A program made the translations under genes and the position numbers. This document shows positions 43,548 through 52,671 of a stretch of DNA of 64,000 nucleotides, piece by piece. The notes beneath the pieces were generated by a model. That model searched no databases and had not been told where the DNA came from. It saw nothing but the letters and a program-made list of their open reading frames with translations. Each line of letters starts with the position of its first letter. The stretch's first letter is position 1. This DNA is from Nitrospira sp. GTDB lineage: Bacteria > Nitrospirota > Nitrospiria > Nitrospirales > Nitrospiraceae. The stretch lies in NCBI GenBank assembly GCA_018242685.1, contig JAFEBM010000033.1:62001-126000 (forward strand). Direction: 5' to 3'.

Positions 43548-44297
43548 ATGGGATTAGTCGGTCGACTTAGGCGACGGCTCACTCATTTGGCCCATTGGGC
43601 GATCGGATCTGAAAAGATCTCATATGCTCAGTGTGGGGAGGATCTCATCGTCGATTATGTTTTGACCGTGCTTGATATCGGGAAGGTATCCTATCTCGAC
43701 GTTGGCGCGCATCATCCTCAGTACCTCAGCAACACATACTATTTCTATAGGCAGGGTGGCCGTGGTGTCTGCGTCGAGCCGGACCCGAATGCTCTGAGGG
43801 CATTCAGCCAGGTTCGCCCTCGTGACATCTGCTTGCCGGTGGGCATTGGACCTTCGCCGGGCAAGGCGGATCTTTTCTTGATGACCACGCCGACGCTGAA
43901 TACCTTTTCCTGTAAGGAGGCCGAGCGGTATCAGTCTTATGGCACGGAACGGATTGAAGGCATGATTTCGGTCGAGATCAAAACGGTCAATCAAATTCTT
44001 GAGGAGCACTTCGAGTCGGCGCCGGATTTTGTGTCGATCGATGTAGAAGGGATGGACCTATCGATACTGAAAGATTTTGATTTTACGCGGTTCAGGCCGA
44101 AGGTGTTCTGTGTTGAAACGCTGACCTATACGGAAGACGGAGGCGAGGAAAAAATAAACGAACCACAGAGCATTTTGCAGCAGAACGGGTATTTTATTTA
44201 TGCGGATACCTATATCAATACGATTGCTGTGGATCGCCATGCTTGGACAAATCGGAAGGTGCTCCAGTCCCGCAGACGCGCTTCCAAAAGGCCGTAA
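43548..44297 (+). CDS. FkbM-family methyltransferase
   Basis: 249 residues. YAQCGEDLIVDYVL near the N terminus, YLDVGAHHPQYLSNTYYFY, CVEPDPNA and FVSIDVEGMDLSIL are the FkbM family pattern for O-methylation of sugars. The ATG at 43548 is preceded by gaagagggg. Third methyltransferase in a row, suggesting a heavily methylated glycan. Confidence 0.85.
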   Translation: MGLVGRLRRRLTHLAHWAIGSEKISYAQCGEDLIVDYVLTVLDIGKVSYLDVGAHHPQYLSNTYYFYRQGGRGVCVEPDPNALRAFSQVRPRDICLPVGIGPSPGKADLFLMTTPTLNTFSCKEAERYQSYGTERIEGMISVEIKTVNQILEEHFESAPDFVSIDVEGMDLSILKDFDFTRFRPKVFCVETLTYTEDGGEEKINEPQSILQQNGYFIYADTYINTIAVDRHAWTNRKVLQSRRRASKRP

Positions 44298-44306
44298 GTT
44301 TTTCTG

Positions 44307-45521
44307 ATGCGTATTTTCTGTGTCTTTGGCCGACACAACTATGGGGATCCCCTCCGTGGGGAGGGGTATGAGTTCATAAATTTTGTGCCTGCATTTCAGG
44401 CGCTTGGACATGAAGTTTCATTTTTCGATTCCTGGGATCGTTCTGCGTATTGTGATTTTGCGGAGTTGAACCGAGCGTTTCTACGACGCGTCGATCAGGA
44501 GCGGCCAGACGTGATTGTGTGTGTGCTTCTGAGTTACGAGTTGTGGTCGGAAACGCTGGACATCGTTCGGGCCAATGGATCTGTTGCGATCATTAACTGG
44601 GGGACGGACGATTCATGGAAATACGAACAGTTTTCGCGTTTCGTCGCTCCGCATGTCGACCGCTATGCGACGACCTATCCAAAGGCATTGGAGAAGGCTC
44701 ATTGCGATGGGTTAGACAACTTCGTGCGGACTCAATGGGGGGCGAGCCGTGAGACGCTGGCCGAGCCGTTGCCTGCCCGGCAGTGCAAGTATTCCGTGAC
44801 GTTCGTGGGCAGTGCGTATGGCAATAGGAGGAAGTGGATCGACAGCCTACGTGCCAAAGGCATCCAGGTCGAGTGCTTCGGTCACGGTTGGCCCGCAGGG
44901 TCGGTCTCTGCCGCGGATCTTCTTCGTATCTACCGGGAGTCTGTGCTCACCTTGAACTTCGGGGACTCGGGCATTCACTTGCACGGACTGTTGCCGTACC
45001 GGAGTCGCCAAATTAAGGCGCGCGTATTCGAAGTGCCTGGAGCCGGCGGTTGTCTGCTCACTGAACCAGCTCAGTACCTCGAAGAATATTTTTGCATCGG
45101 TGAGGAAATCATCGTGTTCGATGGTCCGGATGAACTCGCCGAGCGCATTACGTATTTGTTGGCCAATCCGGAAAAACGGGATGCCGTTGCATATCGAGGA
45201 TTTGAACGGGTCAGCCGCGAACATACATATGACCGTCGATTTGAAGCATTGCTTGAAAAATTAGCTCCGCGGGTTAGTCAGCCTCCCAATCGTTCCATTG
45301 ATTGGCCGATCTTTGAACAAGCAGCCCGCCGTTACGGGATGGGCCCATGGCTAACATTGCTCAGGATGTTATGTGTCTCATGCGCCAGTTTGATTTGGGG
45401 TAAGCAGCGGGGTCCACGTGCCGCGCGTCGTCTGGCCTTTGAGTTGTCTTGGCGTTTGCGAGGGGCCTGGACCTACAGCGCAGCCGGCTGGCCCGGCCGG
45501 ATGTTTTACAGGGAAAGTTGA
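44307..45521 (+). CDS. CgeB-like glycosyltransferase
   Basis: 404 residues of GT-B type: IFCVFGRHNYGDPLRGEG at the start, IINWGTDDSWKYEQF in the middle and ARVFEVPGAGGCLLTEPAQYLEEYF then EEIIVFDGPDELAERI in the donor domain, as in CgeB/spore-maturation-like transferases. It starts nine bases after the FkbM stop. The last 90 residues are unassigned. Specific sugar not predictable. Confidence 0.8.
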   Translation: MRIFCVFGRHNYGDPLRGEGYEFINFVPAFQALGHEVSFFDSWDRSAYCDFAELNRAFLRRVDQERPDVIVCVLLSYELWSETLDIVRANGSVAIINWGTDDSWKYEQFSRFVAPHVDRYATTYPKALEKAHCDGLDNFVRTQWGASRETLAEPLPARQCKYSVTFVGSAYGNRRKWIDSLRAKGIQVECFGHGWPAGSVSAADLLRIYRESVLTLNFGDSGIHLHGLLPYRSRQIKARVFEVPGAGGCLLTEPAQYLEEYFCIGEEIIVFDGPDELAERITYLLANPEKRDAVAYRGFERVSREHTYDRRFEALLEKLAPRVSQPPNRSIDWPIFEQAARRYGMGPWLTLLRMLCVSCASLIWGKQRGPRAARRLAFELSWRLRGAWTYSAAGWPGRMFYRES

Positions 45522-46409
45522 TTGAACGTACCGCCTCTGGTCACTGTTGCGATGTCGGCGTACAACGCGTCCGGGACGATTGACCTTGCGTTGCGGTCGA
45601 TTCTTGCCCAAACCTATCAAAACTGGGAACTCATTGTCGTCGACGACGGCTCGACCGATCGGACGCGGGAGATCATATCCTGTATTCAAGATTCCAGAGT
45701 TCGGTTCATTCAAGAACCATCAGGGAATAGGGGTCTCGCTGCACGGTTGAATCAATGTGTGCGTCTCGCGAGGGGACAATATGTCGCCAGAATGGATGCC
45801 GACGACGTGGCGTATCCTCAGCGCTTTGAACGGCAGGTTCAGTTCCTTGAAACGCATCGCGACATCGATCTGTTGGGAGCCGGTGCTGTGATTTTCAAGG
45901 GAGAAGGCGAGACCATCGGTCGCTACCCAACGGCCTGCTCACACGAGGCCATTTGCCGAAGACCGTGGTGGGGATTTCCGCTTGCCCATCCGACCTGGAT
46001 GGGTAAGCGGACCTGGTTCTTGTCGCATCCCTATTCCGCCGAAGCTGCTCGGTGCGAGGATCAAGCGCTCCTTCTTCAAAGTTTTTCACACAGTCGTTTT
46101 GCAGCGTTGGAGGAAGTGCTCTTGGGCTATCGCGTGAATGAAATCGAAGCAAGAAAATTGGGCCGTGGTCGGCTGAACTATTGTCGACGCTTGGTCGAGA
46201 GAGTGCATGACTCGTCCTCATTGAGGTGGGCGATGATGGGCGTTGGTGTGCATAGCGCCGCTCTTGCAAGAGACCTGGCCCTTCAGTTGGCGCACACCGT
46301 CGGGAGCGGATCTCGCAGGTCCTGGAGCTCCGTCGGACAAGCGGAGAGAGAGCAGTGGCAAGCGGTGTGGAGTGGGTTGGTCCGCGATCATACGGTCCTC
46401 CATGCCTGA
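45522..46409 (+). CDS. GT2-family glycosyltransferase
   Basis: 295 residues, GT-A: VTVAMSAYNASGTIDLALRS, IVVDDGSTDRTREII, metal motif ARMDADDVAYPQRF (D-A-D-D). The frame directly follows the previous stop with a TTG start (ttgaacgta); no ATG is available nearby. Probably adds one hexose; the specific donor is unclear. Confidence 0.8.
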   Translation: MNVPPLVTVAMSAYNASGTIDLALRSILAQTYQNWELIVVDDGSTDRTREIISCIQDSRVRFIQEPSGNRGLAARLNQCVRLARGQYVARMDADDVAYPQRFERQVQFLETHRDIDLLGAGAVIFKGEGETIGRYPTACSHEAICRRPWWGFPLAHPTWMGKRTWFLSHPYSAEAARCEDQALLLQSFSHSRFAALEEVLLGYRVNEIEARKLGRGRLNYCRRLVERVHDSSSLRWAMMGVGVHSAALARDLALQLAHTVGSGSRRSWSSVGQAEREQWQAVWSGLVRDHTVLHA

Positions 46410-46433
46410 CCATTTAATTCGTTCTGTACGCTG

Positions 46434-48401
46434 ATGTGCGGCATAGCCGGAATGATGTTTTATCGGGGCTCTGAGCTCAGCCCGATTGTTTCGAGAATGG
46501 TCGAGAGGATTCGTTATCGGGGGCCCGACGATTCAGGACTGTGGTGTGCTGCCGACTACGGGCTTGCCCTTGGCCATGCCCGCCTGTCGATCCTGGATCT
46601 GTCTCCCACCGGCCATCAACCTATGGAATCGGCTTCCGGTCGATATGTCATCGTATTCAATGGTGAAATCTACAATCATGTGGAACTCCGAGGGCAGCTG
46701 ACGAGCCTACCGTGGCGCGGGCATTCGGACACTGAGACGCTGTTGGCGGCCTTTGAAACTTGGGGTGTGGAAAAAGCGCTTCAGGCCACCGTCGGGATGT
46801 TTGCGTTAGCGTTATGGGATCGGGTGGAGCGGCGTCTAGTCCTGGCTCGTGATCGGATCGGAGAAAAGCCGCTCTACTATGGGTGGTCCAGGGAGACATT
46901 CCTCTTTGCCTCAGAGCTGAAGGCGCTGGAAGTCTACCCGGACTGGCACGGTGAAATCGATCGAGAGTCTCTGGCCTTGTTCATGCGCTATGCGTATGTG
47001 CCGTTACCTTACTCGATCTACAGCGGGATTCGAAAGCTCTTACCTGGAACGTACGCCACGATTTCTCCTACCTGCGTACCTGGCTCCTGGCCGGAACCCA
47101 AACCCTATTGGTCTGCATCGGCGGTTGCGAGACAGTCCCTTCAAGACGATTGGACCGATCGCACGGCTGCGGATGAGCTGAACCGGTTATTGAGTCGCGC
47201 CGTCAAGGGACAAATGGTCGCCGATGTGCCTCTCGGCGCGCTTCTATCGGGCGGGATCGATTCTTCGACCGTGGTGTCGCTCATGCAGGCGCACTCATCT
47301 CGTCCGGTCAAGACCTTCTCGATCGGCTTCCAGGATGATGAGTACAATGAGGCCCCGCAGGCGAAAGCCGTGGCCGCGCATCTTGGAACCGAGCACACAG
47401 AGCTCTACGTGAGCTCGTCCGACGCCTTGGCGGTGATTCCGCATCTGCCGACGCTGTATGACGAACCATTCGGCGATTCGTCCGCCATTCCTACCCATCT
47501 GGTCGCGAGATTGGCCAAGCAACAGGTCACGGTCGCGCTTTCCGGGGATGGGGGTGATGAGTTATTCGGGGGCTATAATCGGTATTCCTGGGGAAGTTTG
47601 ATCTGGCGTCGAATCGCGCGAGTACCTGTGCCCATGAGGACGGTGACGGCAGCTGCCCTGACCCTGCTGTCGCCGGAGCAGTGGGATAGGTTCGGAAGGG
47701 TACTGAGGCCGGGGCTTCCTACGTCGCTCCATATGTCGGCCCTCGGGGAGAAGGTGCATAAACTTGCCGCAGTCCTGAATTCGGAGAGTCAGACGGAATT
47801 GTATCGACGACTTCGGTCGCTGCAACGAGAGACCGCTTCTTTGGTCATCGGCGCTCAGGACAGACCGATCTGGGCCGACGCTCAAGCGCAACAACTGCGG
47901 GGCCGGGATTTCAGCGAAGAGATGATGCTCCACGATTTGGTCGGGTATTTGACCGACGATATCTTGGCCAAGGTTGATCGGGCCGCGATGGCGATCAGTC
48001 TGGAAACCAGAATGCCCCTGCTGGACCATCGTGTCGTGGAGTTTTCCTGGAGTCTTCCTCTTTCGATGAAGATCAGGGAAGAAAGCCTGGGGAAATGGCT
48101 GCTTCGGGAAGTCCTGTATCGCTATGTTCCGAAAGATTTGGTTGACCGACCCAAGATGGGTTTCGGCATTCCGTTGGACTCCTGGCTCAGAGGTAGCTTG
48201 AGGGACTGGGCCGAGGCGTTGTTGGAGGAGTCTCGGCTCAAGCGTGAAGGATATTTCGATCCGGCTCCGATCCGAACGAAATGGCGGGAACATCTCTCGG
48301 GTCGGCGCAATCGGCAATATTGGCTCTGGAATGTCTTGATGTTTCAAGCCTGGTTGAGTGCTTATGAGCGATCGCCCTCGCTTGCTGTATCTGATCACTG
48401 A
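46434..48401 (+). CDS. asnB: Glutamine-hydrolysing asparagine synthetase family amidotransferase
   Basis: 655 residues. N-terminal glutaminase domain with the catalytic Cys2 (MCGIAGMMFY) and RYRGPDDSG; VFNGEIYNHVELRG; then an ATP-pyrophosphatase domain with ALLSGGIDSSTVVSLM (PP-loop) and ALSGDGGDELFGGYNRY. In polysaccharide loci such proteins often amidate uronic acids rather than make asparagine. The upstream and downstream genes are glycosyltransferases, which favours a glycan role; the function is inferred from context. Confidence 0.88.
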   Translation: MCGIAGMMFYRGSELSPIVSRMVERIRYRGPDDSGLWCAADYGLALGHARLSILDLSPTGHQPMESASGRYVIVFNGEIYNHVELRGQLTSLPWRGHSDTETLLAAFETWGVEKALQATVGMFALALWDRVERRLVLARDRIGEKPLYYGWSRETFLFASELKALEVYPDWHGEIDRESLALFMRYAYVPLPYSIYSGIRKLLPGTYATISPTCVPGSWPEPKPYWSASAVARQSLQDDWTDRTAADELNRLLSRAVKGQMVADVPLGALLSGGIDSSTVVSLMQAHSSRPVKTFSIGFQDDEYNEAPQAKAVAAHLGTEHTELYVSSSDALAVIPHLPTLYDEPFGDSSAIPTHLVARLAKQQVTVALSGDGGDELFGGYNRYSWGSLIWRRIARVPVPMRTVTAAALTLLSPEQWDRFGRVLRPGLPTSLHMSALGEKVHKLAAVLNSESQTELYRRLRSLQRETASLVIGAQDRPIWADAQAQQLRGRDFSEEMMLHDLVGYLTDDILAKVDRAAMAISLETRMPLLDHRVVEFSWSLPLSMKIREESLGKWLLREVLYRYVPKDLVDRPKMGFGIPLDSWLRGSLRDWAEALLEESRLKREGYFDPAPIRTKWREHLSGRRNRQYWLWNVLMFQAWLSAYERSPSLAVSDH

Positions 48402-49521
48402 AGACTGGTATTTCTGGTCCCACCGTGTCGATCTGGCACGGGCCGCTCGGGAAGCCGGTTATGATGTCATCGTGGCGACTCGTGTGACCGATCACGGAGC
48501 GCGAATCCGAGGAGAAGGATTCCGGCTCGAGCCGCTGGAAATGGTCCGTCGGAGCCGCCATCCGTTCCGCGAGGTGGCCGCCGTCGCCGAACTCGTGCAA
48601 TTGTATCGGCGCGTCAGACCTGATGTCGTTCACCATGTGGCCATGAAGCCGATTCTGTACGGATCTCTGGCGGCGTGGTGTACCCGAGTCCCGGCCGTCA
48701 TCAATGCATTCGCCGGTCTCGGATATACCTTCATGGACGATCGGAACCGGCTGTTGCGCTGGTGCGTGAGGACGGCGTTACGAACCGTCCTCAGTGTGGG
48801 GTATTCGTCCGTTCTGGTCCAAAACTACGATGATCGGGATCGACTCGTCGGCGAGGGTGTGGTTCCTGCCTCCCGAACGAGAGTTATTGCGGGTTCCGGC
48901 ATCGATGTCGCGCGGTATTCCGTACGGCCGCAGCCGTCCGGCGTTCCGGTTGTAGTTCTGCCCGCGCGCATGCTCTGGGACAAAGGCGTCGGGGAGTTTG
49001 TCGAGGCCGCCCGGCGGTTGAAGGGAAAAGGCGTTCATGCCCGGTTCATCCTCGTCGGTCGACGGGATGAACATAACCCCGCGGCTATTCCGGAGATCCG
49101 CCTGAAGGAATGGGTGAAGGAAGGGGTGGTCGAGTGGTGGGGACATCGAGAGGATATGCCGCTTGTCTATGCAGCGGCCATGCTCGTCGTGCTGCCGTCG
49201 TATCGCGAGGGGCTTCCCAAGGTGTTGTTGGAAGCGGCGGCCTGTGGCAAAGCCATGGTGACCACGGATGTTCCCGGCTGTCGAGAGATTGTGCGTGATC
49301 GGTTTAACGGGCTCCTGGTTTCCCCGAGAGATTCCACGGCGTTGGCGGCGGCTATAGAAGAATTGCTGTCCGACCAGGAGGTGAGGGTGGTCATGGGACA
49401 GCGGAGCCGGACTCGTGTTATGGCGGAATGGTCGGGTCACCGGATCAACGAGCAGGTACTTGGGCTCTACCATGACATGGTAAAGGTCTCGGCCGTCGAT
49501 CGTTCCCACGGATTTGCATGA
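48364..49521 (+). CDS. GT4-family glycosyltransferase
   Basis: About 385 residues from ATG 48364 (GTG 48358 is also possible), overlapping the end of asnB. It starts LLYLITEDWYFWSHRVDLAR, which marks a subgroup of GT4 enzymes in O-antigen loci, and has HVAMKPILYGSLAAW, PARMLWDKGVGEFVEAARRL and the donor-binding VVLPSYREGLPKVLLEAAACGKAMV. The stop overlaps the next ATG. Confidence 0.87.
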   Translation: MSDRPRLLYLITEDWYFWSHRVDLARAAREAGYDVIVATRVTDHGARIRGEGFRLEPLEMVRRSRHPFREVAAVAELVQLYRRVRPDVVHHVAMKPILYGSLAAWCTRVPAVINAFAGLGYTFMDDRNRLLRWCVRTALRTVLSVGYSSVLVQNYDDRDRLVGEGVVPASRTRVIAGSGIDVARYSVRPQPSGVPVVVLPARMLWDKGVGEFVEAARRLKGKGVHARFILVGRRDEHNPAAIPEIRLKEWVKEGVVEWWGHREDMPLVYAAAMLVVLPSYREGLPKVLLEAAACGKAMVTTDVPGCREIVRDRFNGLLVSPRDSTALAAAIEELLSDQEVRVVMGQRSRTRVMAEWSGHRINEQVLGLYHDMVKVSAVDRSHGFA

Positions 49522-50513
49522 CCAAAGTGTTGGTCACAGGTGCTGCGGGGTTTCTTGGGTCGTCCCTGGTTGAAGAACTCTGTCGGTCAGGGTGTCAAGT
49601 GCGAGCCGTCGTTCATGATGCAAGGCTGGTCACCTCGTGTTTGGGGGAAGTAGAAATCGTTGTCGCGGATATCTGTGACTTGAAGAAGATCCGGGAGATC
49701 GCGGCCGGCTGTGGAGCCATCGTGCATCTGGCGGCGAAGGTCCATGCCATCGATGATTCCGGAGCAGAGAAGGACTATGAGGCAATCAACATCGAAGGCA
49801 CGAGGCACATTCTCGATGCAGCCGTAGCATCCGGCATAGGCCATCTGGTATTTGCGAGTTCGGTCAAGGTCTTTGGGGAAGAAACGAAAGGGTGTATCGA
49901 TGAATCGCAGATTCCGGATCCCCAGACCCCTTACGGCCGATCAAAATGGAAGGCCGAACAGCTTGTCTCAGAGTATGCAGGCCGACATGGCCTCACTGCT
50001 GTCTCGCTTCGTCTTCCGATGGTCTATGGTCCGACGAAGAAAGGCAACCTCTATCGGATGATCGAGGCTATCGATCATGGGAGGTTTCCGATCTTGCCTC
50101 GTCTCTCGGCGGTCCGAAGCCTCTTACACATCCGGAATTTCGTACAGGCAGCAGTCCTGTGCCTACGTGCGCCATGTTTTAAGCGGGCAGCCTACATCGT
50201 CACCGATACCGAACCCTATTGCGTGACCGATCTCTACGACTGGTTACGAGCCGGATTGGGGAAGCCAGATCCGCGATGGCGGGTACCGCTGTGGATACTT
50301 AAGAGCGGCGCGCGATGCGGCGATGCGCTCCAGGCTATCAGCGGGAGCCCTGCTCCCTTGACGACGGAGCACATGACCAAGCTTATCGGCAGCGCTTGGT
50401 ACAGTTCCGCCGCTATCACAAGTGAATTAGATTATCGACCTACATATTCCTTCGAGAAAGCGGTTCCCGAGCTGATCGCATTTTATCGTGATGCAGCACG
50501 TGCGGGCTGTTGA
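49518..50513 (+). CDS. NAD-dependent epimerase/dehydratase (UDP-sugar SDR)
   Basis: 331 residues. VLVTGAAGFLGSSLVEELC, then VHLAAKVHAIDDSG and FASSVKVFGEETKG; catalytic pair in TPYGRSKWKAE (Y-x3-K). Proteins of this type often pair with a WbpL-like transferase that uses their product (for example UDP-GlcNAc to UDP-GalNAc or UDP-QuiNAc reductases). A WbpL-like gene follows at 50709, supporting that role, but the exact substrate is inference. Confidence 0.8.
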   Translation: MTKVLVTGAAGFLGSSLVEELCRSGCQVRAVVHDARLVTSCLGEVEIVVADICDLKKIREIAAGCGAIVHLAAKVHAIDDSGAEKDYEAINIEGTRHILDAAVASGIGHLVFASSVKVFGEETKGCIDESQIPDPQTPYGRSKWKAEQLVSEYAGRHGLTAVSLRLPMVYGPTKKGNLYRMIEAIDHGRFPILPRLSAVRSLLHIRNFVQAAVLCLRAPCFKRAAYIVTDTEPYCVTDLYDWLRAGLGKPDPRWRVPLWILKSGARCGDALQAISGSPAPLTTEHMTKLIGSAWYSSAAITSELDYRPTYSFEKAVPELIAFYRDAARAGC

Positions 50514-50708
50514 AACATCGATCTCTGGTATCGCTCACGTCGAAGTACGTGAGTGATGTCTCCCAGCTAGATCCAGGTTTGAAGGTTCGCACGTCTTGAT
50601 TTCAGCGTAAAAATGAGTCATAGCGCTTGCCGAACGAACAGGGAGGCCTCCTCTGTCCAGAGGCAGGACCCTTTAGGGTGGCAGTCTAAATAGGGTAGCA
50701 GTGTCGGT
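50514..50708 (+). promoter_or_regulatory. Intergenic region with three hairpins before the initiating transferase
   Basis: 195 bases. Hairpins: 50531-50556 (tcgctcacgt/acgtgagtga, ten pairs including one G-U), 50650-50663 (cctct-gtcc-agagg), 50668-50679 (accct-tt-agggt). None is followed by a T run, so a classic terminator is not shown. A transcription stop and new start here are plausible because gene spacing elsewhere is very tight. Confidence 0.3.
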
Positions 50709-51872
50709 ATGTCGATTATGATGATCATTCTTCCAGGAATCTTTGCCTTTGTCTCGGCCTGGTGGCTCACAAACCGGCTCTGTTCGCCGAAATCGTTTCT
50801 CTCGATACTTGCTCACCCCAACGAACGAACATTGCATTCCATGCCGACCCCCCAGACCGGAGGGGTAGCCGTCATCGGCAGCGTGGTGATCAGTCTCATT
50901 CTGGCGGCCAGTGTGTTGGCGGTTACTCAACCCTCGAAGCCTGTGTTGCCGAAAGGGGTGGCGTCGGGGAGTGTGTGGATCGTGGTTTCGATGCTCCTCA
51001 TCTTTGTCGTGTCCTTCATCGATGATTGTGTCGGTCTCCCAGCCGCCCTCCGATTGGGTGTCCAAGCAGCCTCAGCCTGTATCATTATCTGGGGTGTCGG
51101 CTTGACCTTGTCCTCCATCCCAATACCAGGAGGACCGAATATTCCGCTGGGGATAGCCGCAATTCCGGTGAGTGTCCTTGTCCTTCTGTGGATGGCGAAC
51201 CTCTACAACTTTATGGACGGCATGGATGGCTTTGCGGGCGGAATGACGTTTTTTGGGTTCGGATTTCTCGCATATTTTGGGTGGCAAGCCAACTTCCCGG
51301 TCATGCTCATCATCGCCACGTTCGTTGCGATGGGCGCGCTGGGATTTCTTACCCATAATTTTCCGCCTGCACGTATCTTCATGGGCGATGCGGGGAGCAT
51401 TACGCTCGGATTCTTGACGGGGACATTGATGATCCTTGGAGTTCGCGACAGAATATTCGAGTTGTGGGTCCCGGTCATGATCTTCTCCCCATTCATCGTG
51501 GACGCGACCGTGACCCTGATCCGGCGGGCGCTCCGCCGCAAAAAGATCTGGCAAGCCCATCGGGAGCATTATTATCAACGGTTGGTCTTGAGCGGATGGA
51601 GCCATCGCCGGACGGTGCTCGCAGAGTATGGGGTCATGATTCTGTGCGGAGGGCTGGCCGTTCTGTATCATCATTCGACGGACGATGGGAGACTCATTAT
51701 CCTTGGTGCATGGGTGGGTATGTTTCTTGTGTTGGGGAGACTCGTGAAGCGGTTGGAACTACAACAACAAACCGTTTCTCATCCCGTTCGGAGTTCAAAG
51801 GCGGCAAGCGAAGCAACCAATGTACAGGCGGTGCTTGCCGAAGAATCCCAGAGAGTGACCGTCAAAACATAG
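50709..51872 (+). CDS. Undecaprenyl-phosphate glycosyl-1-phosphate transferase (WbpL/WecA type)
   Basis: 387 residues, about eleven membrane helices. Family motifs: NERTLHSMPTPQTGG near the N terminus, WMANLYNFMDGMDGFAGG, ARIFMGDAGSITLGF and AHREHYYQRLVLSG. These enzymes start a repeat unit by moving a sugar-1-phosphate to undecaprenyl phosphate at the cytosolic face. Position next to the SDR at 49518 suggests the initiating sugar is an N-acetylated deoxy- or C4-epimerised hexosamine. Confidence 0.9.
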   Translation: MSIMMIILPGIFAFVSAWWLTNRLCSPKSFLSILAHPNERTLHSMPTPQTGGVAVIGSVVISLILAASVLAVTQPSKPVLPKGVASGSVWIVVSMLLIFVVSFIDDCVGLPAALRLGVQAASACIIIWGVGLTLSSIPIPGGPNIPLGIAAIPVSVLVLLWMANLYNFMDGMDGFAGGMTFFGFGFLAYFGWQANFPVMLIIATFVAMGALGFLTHNFPPARIFMGDAGSITLGFLTGTLMILGVRDRIFELWVPVMIFSPFIVDATVTLIRRALRRKKIWQAHREHYYQRLVLSGWSHRRTVLAEYGVMILCGGLAVLYHHSTDDGRLIILGAWVGMFLVLGRLVKRLELQQQTVSHPVRSSKAASEATNVQAVLAEESQRVTVKT

Positions 51873-51873
51873 C

Positions 51874-52671
51874 GTGATCGTGCTCGTTTCTACCTCCTCC
51901 CAACAGAAGAACCGCAATGAGTTATTGCGGCTTGCTGTTCGGCTACGCGATGAAGGACGCCTTTTTCGTCGCAGCAATTCCGAAATGGAGGATTTGTTCA
52001 AGGGAAGTATCGATCGGTTCTGCGAAATCGCGATCCGGCTGAGTGAAGCCAAGCGGGTGCTCGATGTCGGGTCCGGACAAGGCTTATTGCTCTCGTTTCT
52101 GGCTGAACTGTGCCATGAGTGTCATGCGCTCGATGTGAAGGATCAGCCTTCCATTCACCTTGATACGTATGGGAAAGGCATTACGTTTCAGCTTTGTAAT
52201 GTGGAAGCCGATGCGATTCCCTATCCAGATGAGTCGTTTGATGCGGTCGTCTGTTGCCAGGTGCTCGAACACTTTTCGCACTCGCATCTCCCAGCGGTCC
52301 AGGAGATGAAGCGAGTACTGGTACCCGGAGGTGTGCTGGAGATTGATGTGCCGAACGTCGCGAGTTTTAGAAACAGGAGCCGTTTGTTGCGAGGAAAGCA
52401 TATTACCTACGACTATGCTGATCACTATCTCCATGCGACTCCTATCCTGTACAAGGGCATGTCATATTACCCCCTTCGACACAATCGCGAGTTCACCAAA
52501 GGCGAGCTGGAGTTGCTGCTGCACTCTTCGGGGTTCAAAAAGTACGAAGTATCCTTTCTGAAATCACGCCGCTACCGCGAGGGAATTCAAAGGGTGCGGT
52601 CCGTTGGCACGGCAATCAAAGATTTGATTCCTTCGTTTCGGAAATCGCTAATCGCCTTCGCCTATAAGTGA
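51874..52671 (+). CDS. Class I SAM-dependent methyltransferase
   Basis: 265 residues. AdoMet site RVLDVGSGQGLLLSFLAELC, then IPYPDESFDAVVCCQVLEHF and VLVPGGVLEIDVPN. GTG start two bases after the WbpL-like stop; stop overlaps the ligase gene. The substrate is presumably the glycan. Confidence 0.82.
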   Translation: MIVLVSTSSQQKNRNELLRLAVRLRDEGRLFRRSNSEMEDLFKGSIDRFCEIAIRLSEAKRVLDVGSGQGLLLSFLAELCHECHALDVKDQPSIHLDTYGKGITFQLCNVEADAIPYPDESFDAVVCCQVLEHFSHSHLPAVQEMKRVLVPGGVLEIDVPNVASFRNRSRLLRGKHITYDYADHYLHATPILYKGMSYYPLRHNREFTKGELELLLHSSGFKKYEVSFLKSRRYREGIQRVRSVGTAIKDLIPSFRKSLIAFAYK